Source of the DNA: CAZOIA01 sp964579675
GTDB taxonomy: Bacteria; Planctomycetota; Phycisphaerae; UBA1845; PWPN01
Direction: 5' to 3'
Assembly: GCA_964579675.1 (NCBI GenBank)
Contig: CAZOIA010000106.1
Coordinates: 1-19,351, forward strand
Length of the DNA stretch: 19,351 bases
Part shown: positions 1-7,888 of the stretch, one piece after another
How positions within the stretch are numbered: the first letter of the stretch is position 1
How the letters are laid out: each line of letters starts with the position of its first letter
Notes under the pieces: generated by a model
Databases searched by the model: none
What the model was told of the DNA's origin: nothing
The model's input: only the letters and a program-made list of their open reading frames with translations
Program-made: the position numbers and the translations under genes

Positions 1-470
1 TGACAGTTCCGGCGGGGACCTTCGGGCGGAGAAGGGGACGGCACCTCGCTTTTCCCAACCCCGACCGTCAGGGAGGGGAGTATCTGCAGATGCGCCAGGG
101 CCGCTTCCTTACGGGCTCGCTGCGGAGAGGGGGTCCGCTTCCTTACGGTCGCGGTTCGGAAACACCCGGGGGCGGCGCCTTCCAACAAGCCGCCCAAAGT
201 GTCATGCGCCCCACCGCAGGCTGCACATCTCCCACCGGTTCCAAAGTGCCGGCTCTTCGGGTATACTGGGTCCGGCGAGAAGGGCAACCCACGCAGCAAT
301 CCCTGGTCTGGGCCTTCCTCCCCGGGCGGACAAGCGGGCGGCCAACCCAATACTGTACGCCCACGTGCCTTGTCCCTTCGCTCGGACTGGCGGCTCGCGT
401 AGGCTCTGACGCTCGCTCAACACGTATTGATGCCGGGGTGATGCCATAAGCACCGATTTGGGAGCCAAGG
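1..470. other. Gene-free leader upstream of rho
   Basis: I see no convincing gene in this stretch. The open frames are rich in Arg, Pro, Ser and Gly and look like GC-rich noise. An in-frame TAA at 447-449 closes off any upstream extension of rho. A TATACT at 262-267 could be a -10 box for rho, giving a leader of about 200 bases, but the matching -35 position (239-244, TTCCAA) is poor. The stretch also holds a short direct repeat, listed separately. Rho genes in other bacteria are often autoregulated through their leader. Whether that applies here cannot be read from the sequence. Confidence 0.5.
101..148. repeat. Short direct repeat CCGCTTCCTTACGG, two copies
   Basis: The 14-base string CCGCTTCCTTACGG occurs at 101-114 and again at 135-148, a 34-base period. 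Both copies are followed by a G/C-rich stretch ending in CGGA. It looks like part of a dispersed intergenic repeat family, but only these two copies are seen in the window. Confidence 0.5.
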
Positions 471-1595
471 ATGTCTGAGTCACTCGCTGAAGGGACGCTG
501 GAGCTGAACGAGAGGGGGCACGGTTTTCTGCGGTCGGCCAAGCGCAAGTATGCCGTGCATCCGACAGATCCGCATGTCTCCGTGGATCTGATCCGGCGGT
601 TTTCGCTGCGCGGGGGGGAGACGTTGAGCGGATCGGCTCGCGGTGCCAACGGGCGGCGCCAGGGCCCGCACCGCCAGCGCTCCCTGGCCACGATCGAATC
701 GATCAATGGGCTGGCTGCCGACGCGTATCCGGGCCTCAGCCCGTTCAACGAGCTCACCGTCATCGACCCGACCAAGAGACTGCGGTTTGAGACGCCGGGC
801 GGCCCCATGTCCATGCGGGTGGTGGACTTGATGACCCCCATCGGCCAGGGGCAGCGCGGGCTCATCGCCGCTCCCCCACGCACCGGCAAGACCATCCTGC
901 TTCAGCAGATGGCCGCCGGGCTCGCCGCCAATCATCCGGAAGTCTATATGATGGTCCTGCTGGTCGACGAGCGGCCGGAAGAGGTCACCGAGATGCAGCG
1001 GAGCGTCCACGGCGAGGTCGTTGCCTCGAGCAACGATCAGAGTGTTGCAAGCCACCTTCGGATCGCCCGGCTCATGATCGAGAAGGCCAAGCGAATGGTC
1101 GAGACCGGGCAACACCTGCTCATCCTGCTCGATTCGCTCACCCGCCTCGGCCGGGCCTTCAATGCCGCCACCAGATCCTCCGGCCGAACCATGAGCGGCG
1201 GGGTGGACATCCGGGCCCTGGCCGAGCCCAAGGCCATCTTCGGCGCCGCCCGAAATATCGAGAACGGCGGATCGCTGACCATCATGGCGTCCGCGCTGAT
1301 CGAGACCGGAAGCCGAATGGATGAGCTCATCTTCAACGAGTTCAAGGGAACGGGCAACATGGAGATCATGCTCACCCGCGAATTGGTCAACCTGCGCCTC
1401 TGGCCGGCCATGGACCTCAACCAGTCGGGAACCCGCAAGGAGGAGTTGCTCCTGGGCCCGGAAGCGGTCGAGAAAATCCACCGGCTCCGGCGTCAGATCA
1501 GCTCGATGCCCACCGCCAAGGCGATGCAAACCCTGCTCGAATCGCTCGCCAAGTACCCGAGCAACCAGCAGTTCCTCAACAGCCTCGCCAAATGA
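471..1595 (+). CDS. rho: Transcription termination factor Rho (short N-terminus)
   Basis: Rho is a hexameric RNA-dependent ATPase that loads on nascent RNA and releases RNA polymerase. Residues 8-60 match the cold-shock-like RNA-binding domain, including the RNP1-like GHGFLR at 16-21. The ATPase core has the P-loop APPRTGKT at 134-141, DERPEEVTEM at 166-175, and the Walker B region LLILLDSLTRLGRA at 216-229. The Q-loop region SGGVD is at 242-246, and FKGTGNME followed by SGTRKEELL completes the core. The product is 374 residues against about 420 for E. coli Rho, and the shortfall is at the N-terminus. The start is secure because GGAG at 461-464 is well spaced from ATG 471 and an in-frame stop lies at 447-449. 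The usual ASTFDEP segment reads ASSNDQS here (185-191). No gene is co-transcribed with it in the window. Confidence 0.97.
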   Translation: MSESLAEGTLELNERGHGFLRSAKRKYAVHPTDPHVSVDLIRRFSLRGGETLSGSARGANGRRQGPHRQRSLATIESINGLAADAYPGLSPFNELTVIDPTKRLRFETPGGPMSMRVVDLMTPIGQGQRGLIAAPPRTGKTILLQQMAAGLAANHPEVYMMVLLVDERPEEVTEMQRSVHGEVVASSNDQSVASHLRIARLMIEKAKRMVETGQHLLILLDSLTRLGRAFNAATRSSGRTMSGGVDIRALAEPKAIFGAARNIENGGSLTIMASALIETGSRMDELIFNEFKGTGNMEIMLTRELVNLRLWPAMDLNQSGTRKEELLLGPEAVEKIHRLRRQISSMPTAKAMQTLLESLAKYPSNQQFLNSLAK

Positions 1596-1789
1596 CCCAT
1601 GCTGAATGATCAGTGCTGGATGGTGAGGTCTGTTAGCTGTTTAGCCCTGCTCTCACCGCTACGGTATGTCCTTGAGTGCTATAGAACACATGGACGTAAC
1701 GAGGTATCCTAGAGGGTGTGCTTTTCGCTCTTTGGGGCTGTCACGTTGCCGGGCGACGATGGCGTGATTCGGCTTTCGGTTCACCCGGC

Positions 1790-1818
1790 TTGACAGCAGA
1801 AGCGGGGGTGTCTTAAGT
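1790..1818 (+). promoter_or_regulatory. Possible promoter for the 64-residue protein
   Basis: A perfect -35 hexamer TTGACA lies at 1790-1795. Seventeen bases later is a weak -10 candidate, TTAAGT at 1813-1818. It lies about 60 bases before the start codon at 1878. The -35 is strong and the -10 poor, so the call is tentative. Confidence 0.35.
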
Positions 1819-1877
1819 GAACCTCTTACAAGGCTATGGTATTCTGACCGTCCTCTCTCCCAAGGAGGTCATCATTG

Positions 1878-2072
1878 ATGAGCCGGAAGACGACTGAGAA
1901 CAGCTTCGATTGCATCGCCTTCAAACGTCGCGTGCAGGCCGAGATCTACAAGGAGATCAAAGACCTCTCCCCTGAGGAGGAAATTGCCTACTACCGGCGT
2001 TGTGTCGAGACCGGCCCGTTCGCTGAACTGTGGCGCAGCGCCCAGCGGGCCGAGACTCAGAGAAGGGGCTGA
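1878..2072 (+). CDS. Small acidic/charged protein of unknown function
   Basis: This is a 64-residue soluble protein with no signal peptide or membrane segment. It is rich in Glu, Lys and Arg and probably helical. The middle reads FKRRVQAEIYKEIKDLSPEE (residues 16-35), followed by a second charged stretch and an ELWR segment. A perfect Shine-Dalgarno AAGGAGGT at 1862-1869 sits 8 bases before ATG 1878; a TTG directly before that ATG is a less likely start. A candidate promoter is at 1790. Small charged proteins of this sort often act as antitoxins or regulators, but no toxin gene follows, because the next gene is on the opposite strand. I do not recognise the family with certainty and assign no function. 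The strong ribosome-binding site is the main reason to call it real. Confidence 0.7.
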   Translation: MSRKTTENSFDCIAFKRRVQAEIYKEIKDLSPEEEIAYYRRCVETGPFAELWRSAQRAETQRRG

Positions 2073-2161
2073 AGGAGTCCTCGGGATCAATCGGCGGTTG
2101 CGGCGCGATTTCACGCGTGCCGTTCAAACTAGCTGCGTCCCCGTTTCAAGAATCCGGCGAT

Positions 2162-2212
2162 CACGTTCATTTCAACCCAGATGGTAAAGGCAGGTCATCG
2201 ACCTGCCCTACC
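2162..2212 (+). repeat. 51-base dispersed repeat, copy 1
   Basis: This copy matches 3209-3259 at 46 of 51 positions in the same orientation. It contains the inverted repeat GGCAGGTC-ATC-GACCTGCC, which could form a hairpin, and ends in CTACC. It lies in the gap between the 64-residue protein and the DUF4145 gene. The palindromic core and intergenic position suggest a REP or MITE-like element. Confidence 0.75.
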
Positions 2213-2325
2213 CGGCTGAACAGCTCGCTCAGCGAAACCTACCGACGCCGGGAACGTTACGCGTGAGGATCAGCGGGAACGCGCCACCGCGCCCGCTGTA
2301 GCCTCAATTCGCTGATTCGACAATC

Positions 2326-3036
2326 CTATTCCTCGGCGTTTTGATCTCCCAAGGCGTCTATTTTTTTCTCAAGGTGTTGCGCCTTTTCCTTGAGGAGATA
2401 GATGTACTCCATGAAGTAGTCGAGGAGGTCCAACATGAGTTCAGAAACATGCTGATCCGGTTCCTTCTCTAAGTCAAAATGAGCCCCGAGGTTGCCGCCT
2501 TTGCGCAGACTGTCGGCTAGGACAATGAGAGGCTCTGCCAAATTCACCTTCTCGGGCAGCTTCCTCAATTGGTCGAACAGACTCCCTCTTCTGTCCTCTT
2601 CGGCAAGGAGCGTATGAACAAGGCCCTCAAGAGTTTTCCTGCATGCGGTTGCACACGCATCCCAGAGCGCGGCATTGTAAGCATTGAATGCGGACTGATA
2701 GACCCTGGCTAGGGCAGGTTCATCGAGTTTGTCCGGCGTGACGATGGGTTTTCTGGTTATCCTTGGTGTTGGATGGATGCCCAAGTACTGACAGCCGCGC
2801 TGAGATGTGTCGCTCCCGTTACCCGGATCGACAATCCAGAAGCGGGAGATTTCATGACAAGCTGGGCATTTCGCTTCGGCGGCGATTGTGTTTCTGTGTT
2901 GGTCATACTGCTGCCGTTGAAACGCAAGATTCGTCAAACGGCCGCAGTGTGGGCAGAACGTGTCGACGCTTTGCGGACACCACTTGTTTTGAACGTTAAC
3001 CCATTGTGGAACCGAACTAAGCGGTAGACTGTGCAT
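2326..3036 (-). CDS. Zinc-ribbon DUF4145 domain protein
   Basis: This is a 236-residue cytoplasmic protein. The N-terminal part carries two CxxC pairs (C28/C31 in CPHC and C57/C60 in CPAC), typical of a zinc ribbon. Residues 110-215 fit the DUF4145 helical domain, with RKTLEGLV at 133-140, SLFDQLRKL at 152-160, and GNLGAHFD at 181-188 followed by a long amphipathic helix. The tail is charged and probably coiled coil. DUF4145 is known as a stand-alone domain and attached to restriction-type endonucleases. Its biochemical role is not established, so defence is only a possibility. The start has a good GGGAGG site 8 bases upstream. Base composition is lower than its neighbours (two 60-base lines I counted gave 43% and 55% GC), and matching repeats lie on both sides, both consistent with transfer. 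Confidence 0.8.
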   Translation of the reverse strand: MHSLPLSSVPQWVNVQNKWCPQSVDTFCPHCGRLTNLAFQRQQYDQHRNTIAAEAKCPACHEISRFWIVDPGNGSDTSQRGCQYLGIHPTPRITRKPIVTPDKLDEPALARVYQSAFNAYNAALWDACATACRKTLEGLVHTLLAEEDRRGSLFDQLRKLPEKVNLAEPLIVLADSLRKGGNLGAHFDLEKEPDQHVSELMLDLLDYFMEYIYLLKEKAQHLEKKIDALGDQNAEE

Positions 3037-3160
3037 TCCGTTGTCCTCCCTTGTTTAATCCTATGTCGAATGTCACGCATGAGGCGCGAGGTGTGGCGCG
3101 CCCGCGCGCCATACCTCGTCGCCCTCAACGCGATTGTTGCCTGCTTTCTTCCTCAGTCGC

Positions 3161-3259
3161 GTAGGGCAGGTGATTCACCCGCCTTCGCCGGCACCTTCGT
3201 ACCGCGAGCACGTTCATTTCAAGCCACATGGTGAAGGCAGGTCGCCGACCTGCCCTACC
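3161..3259 (+). repeat. MITE/REP-like element containing 51-base repeat copy 2
   Basis: Copy 2 of the 51-base repeat is at 3209-3259. The end of this element, ACCTGCCCTAC (3248-3258), is an exact 11-base inverted complement of GTAGGGCAGGT at 3161-3171. The 98-base segment 3161-3258 therefore has perfect 11-base inverted ends. There is no coding capacity. Copy 1 at 2162 lacks the matching left end, so it may be a partial copy. The surrounding 3037-3358 gap holds no gene that I can support. Confidence 0.65.
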
Positions 3260-3358
3260 TCCTCTGCCCTGCCTGCTCGACCCAGGACGATTTCATCTGA
3301 CTTCTCTTCTTCGTGGCCTTTGTGTCTTCGTGGTGAACCCATTCATGAGCAACCCACA

Positions 3359-4714
3359 TTAGGCCGGTAGTCTCCAGGGCGGGCGGTATTCGTATGACAA
3401 GAGCTTGTTCGCTTCGGGGTCGTTGGTGACGCGTTCGCTCTCGGGGTCCCAGGTCAGGTAACGTTTTCGGTCGAAGGCAATGTTGGCCAGCAGTGTCGTC
3501 GAGGTGGAGCGGTGTCCGACCTCGACGGGAGCGCGGCACGGTTTGCGGGTCTTGACCCCGTCGAGGAAGTTGCGGGCGTGGTCGGCATCGCTGACCCGCC
3601 CCTTTTCGCTGAACCGCTCGCAGCCGGGCTCCGTGGCGCGATCCTGGCGGCTGTCCTCCTCGCACCGCAGCGGGCTCCGTGCCGCCAGCGGCTCGACGCG
3701 CACGGCACAGGGGACGATTTCGATCGAGCCGCCGCTCATATATAAGGTACCTTTTGTGCCTCTGAACTCGATATTGCTCGGCCTGGCGTTGCCCTGGGCT
3801 CCGTTCGCGTTGAACTGCGAGAACGTCACCAGGGTGCGGTTGGGGTATTCCCAGATCGCTTCCATCGTGTCGGGGACCTGGCGGTTGTCCTCGACCGCAT
3901 AGCGTCCTCCGGTTGCCAGCACGCCGATCGGGGCGTCCTGGTCGATCGCCCATTGGATCACGTCCAGGAAGTGGGTGCCGAAGTTCGTCACCTGCCCCCC
4001 CGAGTAGTCGCGGAACCACCTGAACTTGTAGTGACAGCGGTTCGGGTTGTAGGGCACCTCCGGGGCGGGCCCAAGCCACATGTTCCAATCCAACCCCGGC
4101 GGCGGGTCACAGTCATCGGGCTTGCCGATGCCCATCGGCCACTCGTTCCTGATGAAGTTGCACCGGCACACCGTGACCGTGCCGATGGCGCCGCTGCGAA
4201 TCAGTTGCACCGCCTTCATGCACATCGGCGACGATCGCCGCTGAACACCCACTTGGGTGATCCGGTTGTAGCGCCCGGCCGCGTCCACCATCTTTCGGCC
4301 CTCGGCGATCACCAGGGAGAGGGGCTTCTCGACGTACACGTCCTTGCCGGCTGCACAAGCGTCGATGAACTGCAGCGCATGCCAGTGGTCGGGCGTGGCG
4401 ATCACCACCGCGTCGATGTCTTTGCGGGCCAGCAGGCCGCGGTAATCCCTGGTGATGAACGGGCTGCCGCCCACCTTTCGCGCGGCGAATTCGATATACG
4501 GTTCGTAGACGTCGCAGATGCCGGCGATCTCGGCATCGGGGTGCACTTTGAACGCATCGATCAACTGATCGCCCCGGTTACCCACGCCGATGAACCCGAG
4601 CCGGACCCGTTCGTTCGCGCCAAAGGCCCCGAGCGCCGACCGCTTCGCCGCCGCCACCGCCCCGGCTGCCACCAGCCCTGCGGAGAACGCCCGACGTGTG
4701 ATTCCTCCGTCCAT
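3359..4714 (-). CDS. Tat-exported Gfo/Idh/MocA-family oxidoreductase
   Basis: This is a 451-residue NAD(P)-dependent oxidoreductase of the Gfo/Idh/MocA family, whose members mostly act on sugars, inositols and related polyols. The N-terminus has a Tat signal: ITRRAFSAG with arginines 7-8, then a hydrophobic Ala/Gly segment to about residue 30. The Rossmann fold follows with the dinucleotide motif GVGNRG at 43-48. ATPDHWHA is at 106-113, the EKP catalytic-lysine motif at 129-131, and NFGTHFLD at 244-251 with the conserved histidine 248. The motif GLDWNMWLGPAP (207-218) is typical of the exported planctomycete/Bacteroidetes branch. I chose ATG 4714 because GAGGTGA lies 7 bases upstream and the twin-arginine motif falls close behind it. 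A longer frame to 4816 exists but would bury the signal. The substrate cannot be told from sequence, and no neighbour suggests a pathway. Confidence 0.93.
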   Translation of the reverse strand: MDGGITRRAFSAGLVAAGAVAAAKRSALGAFGANERVRLGFIGVGNRGDQLIDAFKVHPDAEIAGICDVYEPYIEFAARKVGGSPFITRDYRGLLARKDIDAVVIATPDHWHALQFIDACAAGKDVYVEKPLSLVIAEGRKMVDAAGRYNRITQVGVQRRSSPMCMKAVQLIRSGAIGTVTVCRCNFIRNEWPMGIGKPDDCDPPPGLDWNMWLGPAPEVPYNPNRCHYKFRWFRDYSGGQVTNFGTHFLDVIQWAIDQDAPIGVLATGGRYAVEDNRQVPDTMEAIWEYPNRTLVTFSQFNANGAQGNARPSNIEFRGTKGTLYMSGGSIEIVPCAVRVEPLAARSPLRCEEDSRQDRATEPGCERFSEKGRVSDADHARNFLDGVKTRKPCRAPVEVGHRSTSTTLLANIAFDRKRYLTWDPESERVTNDPEANKLLSYEYRPPWRLPA

Positions 4715-5884
4715 GTCTGTCTCACCTCGACTTTCGCGAAGGTCAACCATCCAATGCCCAGGAATCAGGGATCGTAAGGCCTGGCTCGTTGCCGGGCAAG
4801 GCCGGCGCGCCTTCAACGGCGGACGCGTGCCAGCGCCGGCTGTTTACCAACACCACGCCAGCTTGGCCCGTTCGACGCTATGCTACGCTGTGACAGACGG
4901 ATAAGGGCGTGATCCTTGACCGTATGCGGCTGTGAATTATCCGATCGTGCCCCCGAGGCGGGTCCCCGTAAAAGGGCGTGCGGCACCCCGTACATATTGG
5001 CGCGGTCAAGGGTGCCGCAGCGAGTGGAAGACTATTTGGTTGGCCCAGGTCAACGGCGACCTACCTTTATCAGATCGGCGTGACCGGACCATCACATTAT
5101 ATGCTTCTTCGGCCTCTCAAGTCCATCTTTGCAGGGCTTCTGCCGTTGTAAATGCCATCCTCAGCGAGAAATCTGTTCCACCGAGTCGATCGAGCTTTCG
5201 CGAACCACGTCAGGGCTCGTCCACGTGCCCCGGCATCGCTGGCCCCGCCCGTTCTGCGCCAAAACCCAGCACGAGTAACGCGATCCGCGCCCCACGACCG
5301 TCCCCGGCTACCCGAAAGTGAGGCAATTCTCGGACCAACGCACAAGTCAGGACGGACCATCAATCCTAAGTATCTTCTTATCAACGGTTTAGCGCTTTCC
5401 TCAGGCAATTGCTGAGCTGGACCGCAATGATGACGCGACGCGACATTTCACAGGCTCCGGGAGCCCCTAACCCCATACGCAGCAGAATGTTACGTGGTTC
5501 CGGCGGATGTTGATTCCCTGCCTCAGCGATTGCGCCGAGATTCCCCTGGTCCATCCCACCGGGCCATGGATCCCAAGCGACCCGGGACGTTGACCGGAGC
5601 CACGAACCTGAGCCGAAATGCCAACCTCGGCCGTTCTGATTACCGGCCTCAATCGGCTTCGCGGGCACGCCCGGGCCGGTCATCCGGGCCTGGAGGCACT
5701 GCCAAGGCGTGGCTGAACGTGCTCACCCGGAGTTGGCCAGGGTTCGAGCCGGCCAGCGAGTGCTCCGCCGGGAACCGGCCCAGGTGGGCGAGCTCAGGCC
5801 CGCGGAACCACCCCCTCGGGCGGCCCGACGGGTAGCTCTGGAAGGGGCCGGCGATTGCGGGCGATCCGCTTCTGTGTTCTGGAG
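4715..5884. other. 1.2 kb stretch without a convincing gene
   Basis: Open frames on both strands are short, rich in Ser, Pro and Arg, and have no recognisable motif or good ribosome-binding site. Base composition is less GC-rich in places, for example around 5080-5110 and 5330-5410. A 7-base inverted repeat CGGATAA/TTATCCG (4898-4904 and 4937-4943) is the only symmetry I noticed. I could not fold any part into a tRNA. It may be a decayed region or hold an RNA that I cannot recognise by eye. Confidence 0.4.
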
Positions 5885-5912
5885 TTGAAATCCAACCGAT
5901 ATGGCGTACACT
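5885..5912 (+). promoter_or_regulatory. Sigma-70-type promoter for rpmE
   Basis: TTGAAA at 5885-5890 and TACACT at 5907-5912 are separated by 16 bases. The implied start of transcription near 5919 gives a leader of about 45 bases before the L31 start codon. Five of six -35 positions and four of six -10 positions match the consensus. Confidence 0.5.
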
Positions 5913-5963
5913 AACGGGGTTGCGGATTGATGGCGGGACCCCCACACCATCGAGGAGCTGGCG

Positions 5964-6209
5964 ATGAAAGAGGGTATCCATCCCAAATACGTGGAATGCA
6001 CGGTGACCTGTGGTTGCGGGAACACGTTCCAGACGCGGTCTACCAAGCCGGAGCTGAAGGTGGGAATCTGCTCCAACTGTCACCCGTTCTTCACGGGTCA
6101 GCAGAAGTTCGTTGACAGCGCCGGGCGGGTAGAGCGGTTCACGAAGAAGTACGGCGGGGATTACTTCTCCAAGGCGACGAAGCCCGGCAAGAAGAGCTCC
6201 AGAGCCTAG
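5964..6209 (+). CDS. rpmE: 50S ribosomal protein L31, zinc-binding type
   Basis: L31 is a small protein of the large ribosomal subunit that bridges the central protuberance to the 30S head. The product has 81 residues. It opens with MKEGIHPKY and carries C16, C18, C36 and C39, the four-cysteine set of the zinc-binding (C+) form. It continues with HPFFTGQQKFVDSAGRVERF (40-59), the family signature. The basic C-terminal tail (residues 60-81) is longer than the minimal form. GAGGAG at 5952-5957 lies 6 bases before the ATG. It is transcribed alone and converges on the protease gene, whose stop codon is only 5 bases away. The stop-proximal sequence CGCCG-TTAC-CGGCG (6210-6223) could form a small shared hairpin, but without a T-run. 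Confidence 0.98.
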   Translation: MKEGIHPKYVECTVTCGCGNTFQTRSTKPELKVGICSNCHPFFTGQQKFVDSAGRVERFTKKYGGDYFSKATKPGKKSSRA

Positions 6210-6214
6210 CGCCG

Positions 6215-7888
6215 TTACCGGCGGCGGCAGTCTCGTCCCAAGCGGGAGCCGGACCCGCCGCGGTCGCCCACCTTCATGCAGGACAGGGCCAGCAGCGTCA
6301 GCAATGCCGTCCCCGCCGCGCCCGACCCACATGCCACGCTCAAACCGGCCGGCGGGTCCTCGCGAAAGCCCGCGACCTCCTCCCCGTCAGCGTCAAGAGG
6401 GTCCGCGTTGTCCAGGCAGTCCGCCGTGCCATTGCCGTCGCTGTCGATATCCGGCACGCCGCAACCGCAGATGCCCGGTGACGTCTTGTCAGCATCATTG
6501 GGGCAGCCGTCGGAGGCATCGGGAGCGCCGTCGTCATCATCATCTGAATCGCACTCATTGCCCTGGCCGTCGCCGTCCGTGTCGGCCTGATCGGCGTTGA
6601 GAACGAGCGGGCAGTTGTCCGCGGAATCCCCGACCCCGTCCCCGTCCGTGTCCTCATCAAGGGCAACAATCACCTTCGAGCAGAAGTCATACAGGTCGAC
6701 GTGCTCCGGGTAGTCGGCGTCGCACTGCTGACTCTCGTCACGGACCTGTGCCACCCAGGACCCGCCCATTGACGCGTAGAATTCCTGGAGGAACTCGTCC
6801 CATTGCGTCACACCCGGCAGGAGAATCACCGACTCGTTGTAGTTGTAGGAGAACTCGTCAAAGGTCTGCGGGAAGTAGATGGCCAGGCCGTAGGTTGCCG
6901 CTGCAGGAGGCCGGTGTCTCTCGTGAATGACGGCCGACTCGATCGCCGTCATCACGTTTCCCGCCGCGTCCATGCACTCGGCGTTTCCGCCGTTCCAGTT
7001 CTCCCGCAGCGTTTCGCCCAACGAGGCGACCTGATCAGCCAGAGGCTCGATCCGGCTGAGGTCGATCGCCGAAAGCGCATACAGCTCGTCGGGGTCCTCG
7101 AAACTAAGATGCTCAATGGACTCATAGTAACCGTCGACGATTATGGTGCCGAGTTCAGCGGCCGTCATCGAAGGATTGCCGATGAGTTCGTCGAGGATTC
7201 GATCGTACGGCCAGCCATAACCTACTTCGGAAGGCTGCGCTCCCACCATGACCAGCCCGTACTGGCGGATGTCATACGCCACCTCCAGCATTCCCATCAG
7301 GCATGCATCGAAGCCGACCAGGTCCAGCGGGCCCACGGCTGCGGTGACGACTTCCAGCGCCTCGCGCAACTCAGCCATGGACAGAGCGTCCGCATCATTG
7401 GTCTCGTCCCAGCAGATCCCCTTGGGCCGGGGAAAGGCGCGGGCCCGCACCGGCCACCATCCGTTGCCATGGTCCCAGAACACAAGCCCGTAGCGGTCAG
7501 CAGGGTAACTCTGTATCCCCCACTGAGCGAAGTCGATCACGGTCTGCGCATCACCCATATTGACCTCGCCGATGCTCTCTCCCCAGGACGCATCGGGCAC
7601 GTCACCCGGGCGAACGAGACCGCGGCGGGCATCGGTCCAGCCTCCGTACCTGCCGTCCTCGTCGGGAAACCGGTCGAGGAGCACGACCACCTGGATGTCG
7701 GCGGTGGACCCCACGCTCGACATCTCCAGAAAGTCCGTTACTCCGTAAGACTCCAGATCATTGTCGCCGTCCAGATAAACCAGCAGCGTCCACTGGGCGT
7801 CGGCACCAGCGGAAACCGGCATACCAAGGCTCGATACGACAAGAACCGCCAGCTTCAGCGCATACCTCGTAGTCCTCTCCGCATGCAT
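6215..7888 (-). CDS. Secreted clostripain-family (C11) cysteine protease with calcium repeats and C-terminal anchor
   Basis: This 557-residue exported protein has a Sec signal peptide (about 1-29, hydrophobic LKLAVLVVSSLGMPVSAGA). The peptidase C11 domain starts at WTLLVYLDGDNDLE (33-46). Its expected catalytic pair is His140 in WDHGNGW and Cys196 in GFDACLMG. C11 enzymes usually cleave after Arg or Lys and mature by self-cleavage. Residues 413-494 hold Asp-rich thrombospondin-type-3-like calcium repeats (DTDGDGVGDSADNCP, DTDGDGQGNECD, DSDGNGTADC). The C-terminus (519-557) has a Cys-Gly-Ser-Gly turn, a hydrophobic stretch TALLTLLALS and an Arg-rich tail, which looks like a sorting or anchoring signal. 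I chose ATG 7888 because it sits directly before the signal peptide; an upstream frame to 7924 adds 12 residues. It is a single-gene unit. Confidence 0.9.
   Translation of the reverse strand: MHAERTTRYALKLAVLVVSSLGMPVSAGADAQWTLLVYLDGDNDLESYGVTDFLEMSSVGSTADIQVVVLLDRFPDEDGRYGGWTDARRGLVRPGDVPDASWGESIGEVNMGDAQTVIDFAQWGIQSYPADRYGLVFWDHGNGWWPVRARAFPRPKGICWDETNDADALSMAELREALEVVTAAVGPLDLVGFDACLMGMLEVAYDIRQYGLVMVGAQPSEVGYGWPYDRILDELIGNPSMTAAELGTIIVDGYYESIEHLSFEDPDELYALSAIDLSRIEPLADQVASLGETLRENWNGGNAECMDAAGNVMTAIESAVIHERHRPPAAATYGLAIYFPQTFDEFSYNYNESVILLPGVTQWDEFLQEFYASMGGSWVAQVRDESQQCDADYPEHVDLYDFCSKVIVALDEDTDGDGVGDSADNCPLVLNADQADTDGDGQGNECDSDDDDDGAPDASDGCPNDADKTSPGICGCGVPDIDSDGNGTADCLDNADPLDADGEEVAGFREDPPAGLSVACGSGAAGTALLTLLALSCMKVGDRGGSGSRLGRDCRRR

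Noticed and set aside
480..1529. Minus-strand 349-residue frame opposite rho
   Set aside because: It is a shadow of the rho gene, rich in Gly, Asp and His, without domain signatures.
2326..3036. Complete defence island around the DUF4145 gene
   Set aside because: No nuclease, methyltransferase or other defence gene lies next to it; a single gene does not make a system.
6210..6223. Intrinsic terminator between rpmE and the protease
   Set aside because: The stem is only about 5 base pairs and no T-run follows on either strand, so I mention it but do not call it.
5649..6332. Minus-strand frame of 227 residues covering rpmE
   Set aside because: It is antisense to the clear L31 gene, with no motif and a composition typical of GC-rich shadow frames.
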